NCBI GenBank assembly: GCA_016714535.1
Contig: JADKDR010000001.1
Coordinates: 248,001 to 312,000 of the forward strand
Direction of reading: 5' to 3'
DNA: 64,000 nucleotides
From: Bacteroidota bacterium
Lineage (GTDB): Bacteria; Bacteroidota; Bacteroidia; AKYH767-A; OLB10
Position 1 is the first letter of the stretch. The number at the start of each line of letters is the position of its first letter. A program made the translations under genes and the position numbers. This document shows positions 1 through 9,995 of this stretch, piece after piece. The notes below the pieces were generated by a model. The model did not search any database and was not told the DNA's origin. It worked only from the letters and a program-made list of their open reading frames with translations.

Positions 1-1383
1 GCCGAATTAATTTCACCGGCAATAGATTGCAGCGCCAAAGCAGCAGTAATGCTTTCGTTCGAAGAGCATTATCGCCATTACACCCTGGCAGGAGCTGAAG
101 CAATTTTACTTTTAAGCAACGATAGTATAAACTGGATCGAATTTCATCATGCAGAAACAGGTTTGGCCAACAATGCTGCTACAACTAATCCAAATTTGAT
201 AAGTATAAATATTAGTTCAGTTGCTGCCAATCAACCTGCTGTTTATTTGAAGTTTTTGTACCGGGGCGATTATGGTTATTTCTGGCAAATTGATGATATC
301 GAACTGACCGAAATACCAACCATCGATGTTGAAATATTAAAGGTTGATAATCCTACACAAGCATGTGACTTGTCCAATGCAACCTATATGGCTGTAACCT
401 TACAAAACAATGGCTTTACAGATATTTTCAATTATAAGATTTCATATCAGATAAATAATGGCAACATCACTCATGAAAATGTAAATGATACCATTGCTCC
501 TGGTGCACAAAAATTGTATACCTTTACTCAGCCGGTTGATTTTAGCGTTTATGGTATACAGCGCACAACCATTTTTTTGGAAGTAATGGGAGATGGCAAT
601 CAGTTAAATGATACCGTAAAATTTGAATACAATAATCCGGATATATCATCCTTTGCTTTAAACATAGGTTTTGAGCCAATAGATTTATTCAGTGATTGGA
701 AATCGGAAGATACGGATCAGGATTTTTCGACCTGGGCGCCTGTAAACAATGCAAACAGCAATATAGATGCAAACACCGGATTGTGGTGCATGCGCAGACC
801 TGCCACGGGCTTGCCGGATGAGGATTGGCTTTTTTCGGGTTGTTTGTTTTTAAAAAGCACAAGCTATTATTCCTTATCCTATTTCAACTATCAATTTGAT
901 TCGAACGCTGCACCAATTCAAGTTCATCTTTCCGATACCGCTTTTAGCGGAGCCTTAAACAAACAATTGATTTTTTCGCAACCATTAGGAGCCGGAAACT
1001 GGATTAATTATATAGCACCATTTACAGTAAGTGTTGATGGCTATTACTACCTGGGATTTAAAAGTGCCGGCACGCTTGCCAATGGATCTTCTTCGTCTAG
1101 GCTTGATGATATTTCGCTGTCAGCAATTACAGGTAAACCTGAATTGACAGAAGTACACCATCAACTGTATCCAAATCCGGTACGCGATTTTTTGTTTGTG
1201 AAAAGCAATACGGATGTGCGGAGTACTGTCACCATTACAAATTTAACCGGACAGGTGGTTTTGCAAACCGTTATTCAAGACCATCAACTTCCGATAGAAA
1301 TAGCTGCATTATCTCCGGGATTGTATATGGTAACAGTTACAAATTTGACCACTACTTTTAGTCAAAAAATAATTAAATTGTAA
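1..1383 (+). CDS. T9SS cargo protein with two MAM/anchor-J-like domains (5' end outside window)
   Basis: The reading frame is open from base 1, so the true start lies upstream; the first ATG at 49 sits inside a domain. The visible 460 residues hold two jelly-roll-like segments of the MAM / 'choice-of-anchor J' type, ending in WQIDDIEL (about residue 100) and SRLDDISL (about residue 370). A 75-residue C-terminal domain with the YPNP motif follows, typical of T9SS type A sorting domains. Known for the family: such proteins are exported through the outer membrane and the sorting domain is removed when the protein is attached to the surface or released. Inference: a secreted adhesin or enzyme whose catalytic part, if any, is outside the window. 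No terminator is evident before the next gene. Confidence 0.85.
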   Translation, partial: AELISPAIDCSAKAAVMLSFEEHYRHYTLAGAEAILLLSNDSINWIEFHHAETGLANNAATTNPNLISINISSVAANQPAVYLKFLYRGDYGYFWQIDDIELTEIPTIDVEILKVDNPTQACDLSNATYMAVTLQNNGFTDIFNYKISYQINNGNITHENVNDTIAPGAQKLYTFTQPVDFSVYGIQRTTIFLEVMGDGNQLNDTVKFEYNNPDISSFALNIGFEPIDLFSDWKSEDTDQDFSTWAPVNNANSNIDANTGLWCMRRPATGLPDEDWLFSGCLFLKSTSYYSLSYFNYQFDSNAAPIQVHLSDTAFSGALNKQLIFSQPLGAGNWINYIAPFTVSVDGYYYLGFKSAGTLANGSSSSRLDDISLSAITGKPELTEVHHQLYPNPVRDFLFVKSNTDVRSTVTITNLTGQVVLQTVIQDHQLPIEIAALSPGLYMVTVTNLTTTFSQKIIKL

Positions 1384-1504
1384 ATTGAAACAACCACCAA
1401 ACCCATGATTATTTCTTGTGAAATAAATCATTAAAAAAAAGCACCAAACCTTCTACCAAGTTGGCTGCAAATTTCTGCTGTTGTTATTTTTTTTCTAAAA
1501 ACTA

Positions 1505-1531
1505 TTGTCATAGGTATTTGTTTTATATTTG
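1505..1531 (+). promoter_or_regulatory. Putative Bacteroidota promoter for the DUF6580-like gene
   Basis: TATATTTG at 1524-1531 matches the -7 consensus TAnnTTTG, and a TTG at 1505-1507 lies 16 bases upstream, slightly closer than usual for a -33 element. The start codon is 22 bases downstream. This is a sequence match only. Confidence 0.4.
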
Positions 1532-1552
1532 ACCTCATAAAAAAATACACCT

Positions 1553-2086
1553 ATGATTCTAAAACTCAATGCACGTAATATTGTAATTTTAATTTTAGTT
1601 GGTTTGGCAATCATTGCTCGCCTCATTCCACATTGGCCAAACTTTACTCCGGTTGCCGCTATTGCTTTATTTTGTGGTTGCTATTTAAAAGATCGCAGAT
1701 GGGCAATTGCCATTCCCATTATTGTAATGCTTATTAGCGATATGATACTATTTATATCAAAGGGGTATTCCCCTTCTGTATCGGTATATGCTAGTCTTAT
1801 GCTTATAAGCACCTTGGGATTTTTACTGAAAGGCCGCGAGCAGCGCCAAACTATTATGGTAGCTTCACTAGTTGGCTCTTTGATTTTTTTCTTTGTAACA
1901 AATTTTGGTGTATGGCTACTTAATGATTATTACTCAAAAAATCTGGCAGGTCTTGCAACATGTTACATCAAGGCAATACCATTTTTCAGATACACTGTTA
2001 TGGGCGATTTGTTTTTCAACTTATTGTTATTTGGATCATTTGCACTTATTCGGTGGCGCAAACCTGCTTTGCTCAAAGCTGATTAA
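1553..2086 (+). CDS. DUF6580-like integral membrane protein
   Basis: A 177-residue hydrophobic protein with about six predicted membrane segments (roughly residues 9-26, 33-45, 50-69, 76-93, 100-124 and 146-167). The N-terminal pattern, PHWPNFTPVAA followed by a charged turn and then a segment ending in SDM, is that of the DUF6580 family, small membrane proteins that resemble ECF-transporter substrate-binding subunits. No biochemical role is established as far as I know, and no ECF ATPase gene is adjacent. The methyltransferase gene begins 11 bases after the stop, so the two are probably co-transcribed. Confidence 0.7.
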   Translation: MILKLNARNIVILILVGLAIIARLIPHWPNFTPVAAIALFCGCYLKDRRWAIAIPIIVMLISDMILFISKGYSPSVSVYASLMLISTLGFLLKGREQRQTIMVASLVGSLIFFFVTNFGVWLLNDYYSKNLAGLATCYIKAIPFFRYTVMGDLFFNLLLFGSFALIRWRKPALLKAD

Positions 2087-2097
2087 TAAAACAGCAT

Positions 2098-2847
2098 ATG
2101 GCCTTATTGCATTCAATGGAGTCAGAGGGTAACTGGCTGTTTAAACATCGAAGTTACCTACCCCTAATTCTTTTTATATTAGCCTTACCGGCAGTATATT
2201 TACAACCCTATGCAACTATTTTTCCACTTAAAGCAACTATAATAAGTATGGTAGCTGTTTGCTTAAGTATACTTGGCGCGTACATACGTGCCTATACCAT
2301 AGGCACCACTCCCAAAGGAACATCAGGCAGAAATACTGCGGAGCAAGTAGCCGAAACGCTCAACAGCACCGGTATTTATTCTATGGTCAGGCATCCTTTG
2401 TATTTAGGTAATTATTTTATGTGGATTGGCATCGTGCTTTACACGTTGAATATTTCTTTTGTAATAATGGTTAGCCTTATGTATTGGCTCTATTACGAAC
2501 GTATCATGTTTGCCGAAGAAAGGTTTCTTGAAAAAAAGTTTGGACAACGCTATTTGGACTGGTCCCTTAAGGTGCCTGCTTTTATTCCGGCATTTGCCAA
2601 TTTTGTAAAACCGATTGTTCCTTTTTCTTTTATTAGCGTTCTCAGGCGCGAATACTCTGGTTGGCTGGCAACCGCAATAGGCTTCGTTTTTGTTGATGTG
2701 TTACGTAACCTTACTGTTGGTGTCGATTATGAAATTAAAGCTATTCCCTACCAACTAATTATACTTCTTACATTTGGTTTGGTTGCGCTTATTCTTAAAT
2801 TAATAAAGAAACATACTGGCCTATTGCTAGAAGAAGGAAGATCCTGA
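2098..2847 (+). CDS. Isoprenylcysteine/phospholipid-type membrane methyltransferase
   Basis: A 249-residue protein with several membrane helices and the ICMT/PEMT-type signature: RHPLYLGNY at residues 98-106, then acidic residues at 140-141, FG..Y at about 148-152 and W155 before VPAFIP. These residues form the S-adenosylmethionine pocket in this superfamily of integral-membrane methyltransferases. Some Bacteroidota members are annotated as lipid A phosphate methyltransferases; the substrate here is inferred, not shown. A second ATG at 2116 could also be used. The C-terminal 60 residues form two further hydrophobic segments beyond the usual catalytic core. Confidence 0.75.
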   Translation: MALLHSMESEGNWLFKHRSYLPLILFILALPAVYLQPYATIFPLKATIISMVAVCLSILGAYIRAYTIGTTPKGTSGRNTAEQVAETLNSTGIYSMVRHPLYLGNYFMWIGIVLYTLNISFVIMVSLMYWLYYERIMFAEERFLEKKFGQRYLDWSLKVPAFIPAFANFVKPIVPFSFISVLRREYSGWLATAIGFVFVDVLRNLTVGVDYEIKAIPYQLIILLTFGLVALILKLIKKHTGLLLEEGRS

Positions 2848-3483
2848 ATCTTACTTCCACTTCGTTGCAAAAAAAATTAAGGTCTGTTTGATAAAAAATT
2901 GTTGACGCTTTTCAAAATCCAACAATTAATAATAAAAATTAATTCGGCTAACAAAATAGAGGGGGGTAAGCCTAGTAACATCAAGAATTTAGGGTATTGG
3001 CACCATTAATATCTGTTCTAATCAAAGAAAAATGGTTATTCAACCAATTGAAAAAACACAATCTGCATCCTTACTTTTTCAAAATAATACGTAAAAAGCT
3101 AAAATTCTGGCTACAAAAAATAGAACAATGACAGCGCGTATATAGTATATTGACTACAAAAAATGGTCTAATCACCAACATCAACTACTAATTAACACCC
3201 ATGTTGATAAGTTTTTTGAAAACCAGAAATCCCCCAAATAATTAAAACTTCAAACTTATTTACCTTTATTCTGCAATTAAATTATTGAAATTCATATATT
3301 TATAGTTAATAATTTGAATGCCAGTTTGGGTAATCGAGTATTTTAAAAAAAGGCAAGAAGTGAAATTGGGTGGGCGGAAATCAAAATTCATTAGGCGACT
3401 TGCATATTGTATTTATTTCGCGACACGTTTTGAAACAACGTCCCTTATATTCTTGTTTACTAGAAAAAATTAATTTAACGAAG
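2848..3483. other. Intergenic region, no gene seen
   Basis: An AT-rich stretch of 636 bases with no ORF carrying protein-like composition. The frame of the next gene is open from 3370 but shows no signal-peptide character before the ATG at 3484. I see no tRNA, clear terminator or strong TAnnTTTG promoter. Confidence 0.6.
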
Positions 3484-6400
3484 ATGAAGAAAATTTTTAT
3501 CTTATGTACGGCAGTGATTTGTTGCCTTGTCACATTAGCAAGTCGGTCGCAAAGTACAGTTTCGTTTGGCACCTCCAATATGGTACCAGCTGACTTTGCC
3601 GGTTTTAATGGTAGTAATACTATTCGTACCGATATGGATTTTCCATATATAGATACAGACTGGTTGGTTGATTCAGTGAGGCAAATGGCTCCGGGCAACT
3701 TACGTTTCCCTCCAGGTAGTCTTGCCAATTATTGGGATTGGCGCATAGGTCATGTTCAACGTGCCGAAGATTTGCCTCATGGCGAAGAATATGCTTTCGA
3801 CTATGGCACCATGAAATATAAGGACAATACGTTTGACCGCTTTAAAGGATTTGTTGATCGCAATGGTGTGTCACCCATATTTGTGATGAACGTATTAAAT
3901 AGCAGCAAATACTACCAAACAGCTTGCTTGTATTATTTGCGCAATCTTAATCTGCCACTAAAATATATTGAATTTGGCAATGAGCTGTACAATGAACACA
4001 GTTCTTTTATGAGCAATTTTCCTGATGCTTTTGCTTATGCACGCAGATGCAATGAATACGCAACGTATATGAAAAGCCAACCGGGAATGGGTAACATTAA
4101 GGTGGCAGTAGTTGGTGCAACAAGCCGCAGCAATCAGCCTGCATACAGCCGCAGAAATACATGGACACAGCTAGTTTGTGATAGTCTTGATAATTCAGTT
4201 GATGCAGTAACCTTGCATCATTATATTGGAGCAAATGTAAATGGAGAGCAATTATCCATGAGCAATATCAATCGTTTTTTTGCCTCACCCTTTGTTGCCT
4301 TTGATGATCTATCACCAGAATTGGCTTCAATAAAAGGAGCAGGTAAAGAGGCCTGGTTAACAGAGACAAATATCTACGATCGAACGGTTTGCGTTAATGG
4401 TTCTTTTGCACATGGCCTATTAGTTGGAACTTTACTGCTTACTATGAACGAAGATCCCACTATTACAAAATACTGCGCCCACTCAATGGTTGGCAACGGC
4501 ACCTGGGCAATGATCTATAACGATACTACAGGCCTTACCATGGAATCTTATTATTACCCCAATTCGCCATGCCTTGGAGGTGAACCTAAAACACTACCTC
4601 ATCATTTTAGCCCGGCAGGTAGTGTTGTTAAGATGATTGGTCAAAGTGTGCGCAATGCTACTACACGCAGAAAACTAACTTTTCCTGGAGTTCCCAAATT
4701 ATCAAGCGACTATAATTACGATGTAGTGTACGGTTGGTATTTTGATGGTCCACTTGCCGGCAATGCCGTTATAATGAACCTTAGTGGTCAACCACAGGTT
4801 ATTACCATTCCATCAAACACTTGGAATTTAACAGGGGGAGTATACGAACACTTATCTGCCGGACCGGGAGGCTTGTTAGATTTGGTTACAAAAAATCCTT
4901 CGCTTAACCCATCCATCGGAGGCATGAAATCGTCAGGTGTATTGGCTGCCACACAATCAATTACCCTTCCACCGTATTCAGCAACCAGAATTTATAAGAA
5001 GAAAAACACAGGGTTAGTACTTTCAGTTGGCTCAACAAAAATTTGTTCAGGAACACAAACAAGTATCGTTGCCGAAGGTGGCAATTCTTTTACTTTTTCG
5101 GGTGCTGGAATAACAGGATACCTCTCTGATAATGTTGCTGTTTTCAGCGCAACTTCTACTACCACCAAAAACTATACAGTTACCGTTACAAATAACTTTG
5201 GTGTAACCGCATCAACCGTAATTACCGTGTATCCAAAACCTGTATTAAACATTTTAACACCACCAACAGTTATTTGCGGGGCAGGACAACCGGTAAATCT
5301 TAAGGCTACACTTACAGGAGGCAATTCAGCGCTGCTAAAAAAGTTTATCTGGACACCCTCTGAGAATATAAACGCTCCCGATGCTGCCAATTGTATCGTA
5401 TATCCTACCCGATCAACAACGTATACCGTATTTGCTACAGACGGACAATGTTTTTCGGCTTACGATTCTGTTAGGGTAGATATCATTAATGAGCATGAAG
5501 AGTCAATAAATATTGAAGCATGTACCGATCAGTTGCCTTACCAAATTAATCTTGACTTTGCTAAACCCGGATTTACTTACAAGTGGTTTATTAATAGCAC
5601 TCAAGTTAATACAGGCACTTACCTTAATGCTAACCCTTCGGTTGCCAAAACGGTTTATACAATAAAAATAGTAAACAATAACGATGCAAGTTGTGTAGAC
5701 AGTATGGAAATCACTTTTAATACCTATAAATGCTGCACATCTAATACACCACTGCTTACGATAGCGCCAGGTTCGCGCATTTCTGCAGTATGCGAATTAT
5801 TCAAAGACTATTGCACCACTAGCGGAATTGGATTTGCTGATGGAAAAATGGTTGAAAACATATCTGCTAATATTGTAATAAATGGCACCTTGTACATTGA
5901 CCGGAATTATACTTTTATCAACTGTCCTAATATTCGATTTGCCGAAGGTGCAAAAATTGAAATCATTGAAGGCCCCTTTAAACTCGATTTTGAAAAATGC
6001 TCGCTCCGACTTGCCGGTTGTGCCACCAAAATGTGGGGAGGCATTGTTACAAACGAATATAATCAGGAAATAACACTAAATGACAGTTATATATGTGATG
6101 CTACTTCGGCTATAACTTGCAAAAATGACCCTAACCTGTTTATCAACAACACTACCTTCGATGCTAATTATATTAGTATGACTTTAGTTGATAACGAAGG
6201 TACCTTAAAAGGCATAATAGAAAATTCGCGATTTACACAAACAAGGCCTCTAATTGCTCCTTATGCAAACAAGAAAACTTTTGCTCATTTCAAATTGACA
6301 AACGTTGCCAATTTTGTTCTTGGAAATAATTTTGGGTTGCCAAATAAAATTGAGAATGCAGAGTTTGGCGTTTATGGAGAAAATGCCACCGTTACAGCTT

Positions 6401-7128
6401 ACAACAATCACTTTAATAATATTCGTTCGAGTGATATTAGTAAGGAATATCTTGCTTCATGTATTTTTATTAAAAACTTAAACGGATATGGCAACATAAA
6501 TGACTATAATCAGCTATGGCCAATGTTTAGTGTAAATGCCGGGCATCGTAACCTGCAACCAGAATACGGAAACAAATTTAGCAATTGTCGCAATGGCATT
6601 TACGTTATAAATGCAGCATTAAATGTGTATGCTAATGAATTTACTAATTGCCGCAGATCAATAAAATCGGTTGGTAGTATGCTCAAGAAGAACTATATTC
6701 AAAGCAACACCATGACCAATAGCTTTGCGAGTATAGATTTCGTCTACAATAAAGGATCTGAAATAAATATAGTTGGCAATTTCATCACAACGAATAATGC
6801 CACAACGTTGGATCAAACATTTTTTGGAATGCGCGTATCTGATGATCCACTTTCGCCTTCGAATACTGCAATATTGGGCAATACGATTTTTAGTTTTGGA
6901 ACCTATGGAATATGGATTCAAAATTCACGCCTTGCTGATGTGATAGATAATAAAATATACATGAGTCATCCAACTGCCATACGCGAGTCTTATGGTATCT
7001 ATCTTGAAAATGCTGACTCGATAGATGTAGATTGTAACCTCATCAAAGGCAATGGTACCTCCACTGCGCTGATGGAAAATAAAACAGGCATCACAATATC
7101 TATGGCTCCACTTACACGTGCGTTGTAA
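3484..7128 (+). CDS. Secreted GH-A-like barrel / Ig-like / beta-helix protein, 5' part (frameshifted)
   Basis: The chosen start, ATG 3484, gives a clean signal peptide (KK followed by a hydrophobic core, cleavage near residues 20-24); the upstream in-frame start at 3370 does not. Residues ~25-540 look like a clan GH-A (beta/alpha)8 glycosidase related to arabinofuranosidase or GH39/GH79-type enzymes. FGNE (E167) fits the acid/base at strand 4, LHHY (244-247) a conserved strand-6 motif, and WLTE (E294) the nucleophile at strand 7. Residues ~545-770 are Ig/PKD-like repeats, and from ~800 short N-rich repeats form a right-handed beta-helix. The frame stops at 7128 in the middle of the helix and continues in the next entry. 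Rejoined, the protein would be about 1634 residues. Substrate unknown; a polysaccharide is inferred. Confidence 0.7.
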   Translation: MKKIFILCTAVICCLVTLASRSQSTVSFGTSNMVPADFAGFNGSNTIRTDMDFPYIDTDWLVDSVRQMAPGNLRFPPGSLANYWDWRIGHVQRAEDLPHGEEYAFDYGTMKYKDNTFDRFKGFVDRNGVSPIFVMNVLNSSKYYQTACLYYLRNLNLPLKYIEFGNELYNEHSSFMSNFPDAFAYARRCNEYATYMKSQPGMGNIKVAVVGATSRSNQPAYSRRNTWTQLVCDSLDNSVDAVTLHHYIGANVNGEQLSMSNINRFFASPFVAFDDLSPELASIKGAGKEAWLTETNIYDRTVCVNGSFAHGLLVGTLLLTMNEDPTITKYCAHSMVGNGTWAMIYNDTTGLTMESYYYPNSPCLGGEPKTLPHHFSPAGSVVKMIGQSVRNATTRRKLTFPGVPKLSSDYNYDVVYGWYFDGPLAGNAVIMNLSGQPQVITIPSNTWNLTGGVYEHLSAGPGGLLDLVTKNPSLNPSIGGMKSSGVLAATQSITLPPYSATRIYKKKNTGLVLSVGSTKICSGTQTSIVAEGGNSFTFSGAGITGYLSDNVAVFSATSTTTKNYTVTVTNNFGVTASTVITVYPKPVLNILTPPTVICGAGQPVNLKATLTGGNSALLKKFIWTPSENINAPDAANCIVYPTRSTTYTVFATDGQCFSAYDSVRVDIINEHEESINIEACTDQLPYQINLDFAKPGFTYKWFINSTQVNTGTYLNANPSVAKTVYTIKIVNNNDASCVDSMEITFNTYKCCTSNTPLLTIAPGSRISAVCELFKDYCTTSGIGFADGKMVENISANIVINGTLYIDRNYTFINCPNIRFAEGAKIEIIEGPFKLDFEKCSLRLAGCATKMWGGIVTNEYNQEITLNDSYICDATSAITCKNDPNLFINNTTFDANYISMTLVDNEGTLKGIIENSRFTQTRPLIAPYANKKTFAHFKLTNVANFVLGNNFGLPNKIENAEFGVYGENATVTAYNNHFNNIRSSDISKEYLASCIFIKNLNGYGNINDYNQLWPMFSVNAGHRNLQPEYGNKFSNCRNGIYVINAALNVYANEFTNCRRSIKSVGSMLKKNYIQSNTMTNSFASIDFVYNKGSEINIVGNFITTNNATTLDQTFFGMRVSDDPLSPSNTAILGNTIFSFGTYGIWIQNSRLADVIDNKIYMSHPTAIRESYGIYLENADSIDVDCNLIKGNGTSTALMENKTGITISMAPLTRAL

Positions 7129-8389
7129 TACTGTTGACCGACTAGGAAAGGGAATTGAATTTCTTGGCAATTGCGATAATTCGCAAATCCGAAATAACGA
7201 TATCAAATTTTTGGATATTGGCTTAAGCGTTGGAGCAAAAGGAGTAACCGGTGGCACCATAGGACCACAGCCATTGCAAAAAGGACAAAAGCCAAACAGC
7301 AATTTATTTCTTGGAAAATATATAGCGACTAATGGCTATGCTTCAGGCAAAGGCAAATTTGGCTATGCAGCAACGTTAAGTTCGCACTCAGACCTTGCTG
7401 GCGAACCCGGTAGCGAAAATCAATTTCTTTCTTATGAAGAAGATTCATTGCAAATACCATTTCCAAATCTTGCCGTAGGACCGGGAGCAACTTCATTAAT
7501 GCCGGGATATAGCACCAAGGAACCACGTATTTGTGAGGCTACCTGTGCATCACCAAATCCTGAAAAAATCATCCCTTATGCAGAGCAAATTGATGGCCAA
7601 CTGTTAACGCAAACCCTTGAACGCATTGATGCTAAATTGCCTTATACCGATAATCAAGCTATTACCTGGTATATGAAAAAGAATTTACTTCAGATACTTG
7701 AAAGCAATACAGGCTTAATGAATGGAAACAACGATCTTACAAGCACTTACAATTTATTGAATGCTTCTAATATCCGTCAATTTGAAGAAGCTGAAAAGCT
7801 AATTTCGAAACTATCTAACTGGAATGGTTCGCAATATGGACGTAGTTTCATTTTAACGCAGGCAGAAGCAATGAATGATGCAATTATGCCTTCAAACAAA
7901 ATTGAGAAAAACGAACAAATTATTAATCGCCTTACGATAGAAACGCTGAAAGGAAATTTGGAAAGTGTATTGGTTAATGATAAAGCAACCATAGAACAAT
8001 TAGCATTTGCCTGCCCCTATGCTGAAGGCAATGCGGTGTACAAAGCACGTGCGTTTTATGCATTGCTCAACGAAGATAAGGCATACGAAGACAAGCAAAT
8101 ATGCAACAACCGTTTACCTTATACCGACATTATTAATTTTGAAAATATTGATGTAGATGTATTTCCAAATCCATCGAAAGGTTTGTTCTATATTAAGCTT
8201 TTGATGGAACCAAAGTCGAACATGATGATTAGCATTTACAACTTTACAGGGCAGATTGTAAAGACCGTACCAATGACCGAAAGTATGGTGGCACAAATAG
8301 ATATGACCAATAATTCTTCAGGAATTTACATGTACAGCATATCGTATGATAATAAATCAATCACCAGCGGACGTTTTATCATTGAATAA
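7118..8389 (+). CDS. 3' part of the same secreted protein: end of beta-helix and T9SS sorting domain
   Basis: This frame continues the preceding beta-helix directly (CNTVDRLGKGIEF is a normal helix rung), so a one-base insertion, or its equivalent, at about 7060-7120 separates it from the 5' part. The GTG at 7118 is not a credible independent start: there is no signal peptide. After the helix come ~250 residues of predicted helical character, then a T9SS type A domain beginning at VFPNPS and ending in GRFIIE. The presence of the export domain only on this part means that neither half works alone as a T9SS substrate. The gene ends just before a strong bidirectional terminator. Confidence 0.75.
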   Translation: MRCNTVDRLGKGIEFLGNCDNSQIRNNDIKFLDIGLSVGAKGVTGGTIGPQPLQKGQKPNSNLFLGKYIATNGYASGKGKFGYAATLSSHSDLAGEPGSENQFLSYEEDSLQIPFPNLAVGPGATSLMPGYSTKEPRICEATCASPNPEKIIPYAEQIDGQLLTQTLERIDAKLPYTDNQAITWYMKKNLLQILESNTGLMNGNNDLTSTYNLLNASNIRQFEEAEKLISKLSNWNGSQYGRSFILTQAEAMNDAIMPSNKIEKNEQIINRLTIETLKGNLESVLVNDKATIEQLAFACPYAEGNAVYKARAFYALLNEDKAYEDKQICNNRLPYTDIINFENIDVDVFPNPSKGLFYIKLLMEPKSNMMISIYNFTGQIVKTVPMTESMVAQIDMTNNSSGIYMYSISYDNKSITSGRFIIE

Positions 8390-8413
8390 AAAAAACTGTT
8401 ATAAGCTATAACC

Positions 8414-8442
8414 AAAAAAGGCTGCATTGCGCAGCCTTTTTT
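8414..8442. terminator. Bidirectional rho-independent terminator
   Basis: A GC-rich stem with an A-run on one side and a T-run on the other: AAAAAGGCTGC pairs with GCAGCCTTTTT around a five-base loop. It lies between convergent genes (stops at 8389 and 8456) and would work on both strands. Confidence 0.85.
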
Positions 8443-8455
8443 ATTTTCTTACTTT

Positions 8456-9481
8456 TTATTTCCCTACGCGTTTAAGTCCTTCGCGTGGCATTTTATATGC
8501 CGGATTTATATCTATTGCCTTTAAATAATCCTTACGTGCTGCCCCTATATCGCCTCGCATTTCATAGCTATAACCACGATTATAATATGCTTCAAAGTAC
8601 ATGCTGTCGCAATTAATAGCACGCCCAAAATAATCTATTGCTTCGTTGTATTCTCTTAGCTTTACAAGATGAATATAACCGGTATTAAAATATGCATTTT
8701 TATTGCCCGGGTTTATTTTCATAAGTGTAGAGTATTCCTTTATTGCCTCATCCAGATAATTGGTATTCTGATATAGCATGGCCTTACCATAAACTGCTTC
8801 TTCGCTGTTCGCTTTAATTCGTAAGGCGGCATCATAATAACTAAGCGCTATCTTCTCTTTATTTTCTCCATGTAAAATTCCCAGTTGAATAAAAGAATCA
8901 TAATGATCTTTTTTGATTTCTGTACAGCGCAAGAAAGCTCTCTTGGCATTGGCAAAATCTTTTTTGTCTTTATAAATAAGGCCTCTTAAAAACATGGCAT
9001 TCACATCACCCGGCTTCAACCTTTCGATAGTAGCAACATAGTCGAGTGCTGGTTTATAGTCTTGCCCGTAAAAAAGTAATTGAGCAAGTTTAAAAAGTAT
9101 CTCCGTACTTTCGGGTTTCAAGTCAAGCGCTTTTTGATAAGATATGCGTGCTTTAAATGCTTCCTTCTCAAACATAAACAAATCGCCAATCAAATGATAA
9201 TACTGTGCGTTGGCAGAGTCAATCTCAATAGCCTTCACCATATCGTTATGCGCGAGTGTGTACTTACGATTGGCAATATAATACCTTGCTCGTTGAAAAT
9301 AGGAATCGGCAACGGTAGTATCTTCCACAATTTTTGCATCAAGATACTTTTGCACCGAATCGCGTAACATAGCAGGCTTGGTAGTTAATGGCGCCTTGTC
9401 GTCAGCTTTTGGGTTTGTGCATGCACCGGCCAGTGAGGTTACAATTAATGCCTTTATAAGTGTTTTGCCCGAACTATTCAT
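8456..9481 (-). CDS. TPR-repeat lipoprotein
   Basis: A 341-residue protein with a short hydrophobic N-terminus ending in LAGAC (Cys about residue 21), a weak but plausible lipobox, followed by about seven tetratricopeptide repeats from about residue 60 to 335 (repeated patterns such as A..Y..A..L.P and Y.NRG). TPR arrays bind protein partners; no catalytic domain is present. It is convergent with the preceding gene and has no operon partner downstream. Inference: a periplasmic or outer-membrane-facing scaffold. The partner cannot be named from sequence. Confidence 0.75.
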   Translation of the reverse strand: MNSSGKTLIKALIVTSLAGACTNPKADDKAPLTTKPAMLRDSVQKYLDAKIVEDTTVADSYFQRARYYIANRKYTLAHNDMVKAIEIDSANAQYYHLIGDLFMFEKEAFKARISYQKALDLKPESTEILFKLAQLLFYGQDYKPALDYVATIERLKPGDVNAMFLRGLIYKDKKDFANAKRAFLRCTEIKKDHYDSFIQLGILHGENKEKIALSYYDAALRIKANSEEAVYGKAMLYQNTNYLDEAIKEYSTLMKINPGNKNAYFNTGYIHLVKLREYNEAIDYFGRAINCDSMYFEAYYNRGYSYEMRGDIGAARKDYLKAIDINPAYKMPREGLKRVGK

Positions 9482-9946
9482 TTGCTAAATTATCAAAGCA
9501 CGAAACTATAAAAAGTAGATGGATGTGTGCATCGATTTTTTGTAAAAAAAGGTGTAATGGGTAAAATAGATGTGTAGTCTGCTCGTGATTGGCTTTTTCA
9601 ACAAACACATATCGCCAAAGATAGATTTTCTTTTGTTGGTGAAAACAACAAAAGGTAAAATGCAGAGTTTTATCCATAAACTTTTCTACTTTTCACAGAT
9701 ATATTTTATTGAAGCAATACCAATATCAACAAACACTGGCGTAAACGCTTGTGATAACAAATGCAGTACATAGAAAAAAGGCAACCATGCAAATTACGTT
9801 TTACAAAGATCAGAGTTGGTCATCTTTATCCATCTCAAACAATTGTGATTAGCTACCTGTTGACAATGAGATTTTTTTGAAGTGTCCAATGTGTGGTGAT
9901 ATGTTTCTATGATAGTATATGATGCCCATTCATCATCAGGCAAAAA
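9482..9946. other. Intergenic region, no gene seen
   Basis: About 465 bases with only short, low-quality ORFs on either strand. It must contain the promoter for the TPR lipoprotein (minus strand), but I find no clear TAnnTTTG match to mark it. Confidence 0.5.
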
Positions 9947-9968
9947 AAAAGAGCCTAAAGGCTCTTTT
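9947..9968 (-). terminator. recA rho-independent terminator
   Basis: AAAAGAGCC and GGCTCTTTT form a perfect nine-pair stem around a TAAA loop. On the minus strand it begins 28 bases after the recA stop and is followed by a T-run. Confidence 0.85.
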
Positions 9969-9995
9969 AGTTTAAATCTATTTTTCAGCGGGAAA

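Noticed and set aside
3370..3483. Upstream extension of the GH-A/beta-helix protein to 3370
   Set aside because: The added residues place a polar segment before the signal peptide; ATG 3484 gives a normal export signal.
9474..9773. Overlapping short ORFs on both strands between the TPR lipoprotein and recA
   Set aside because: AT-rich by-chance frames with no ribosome-binding site or family character.
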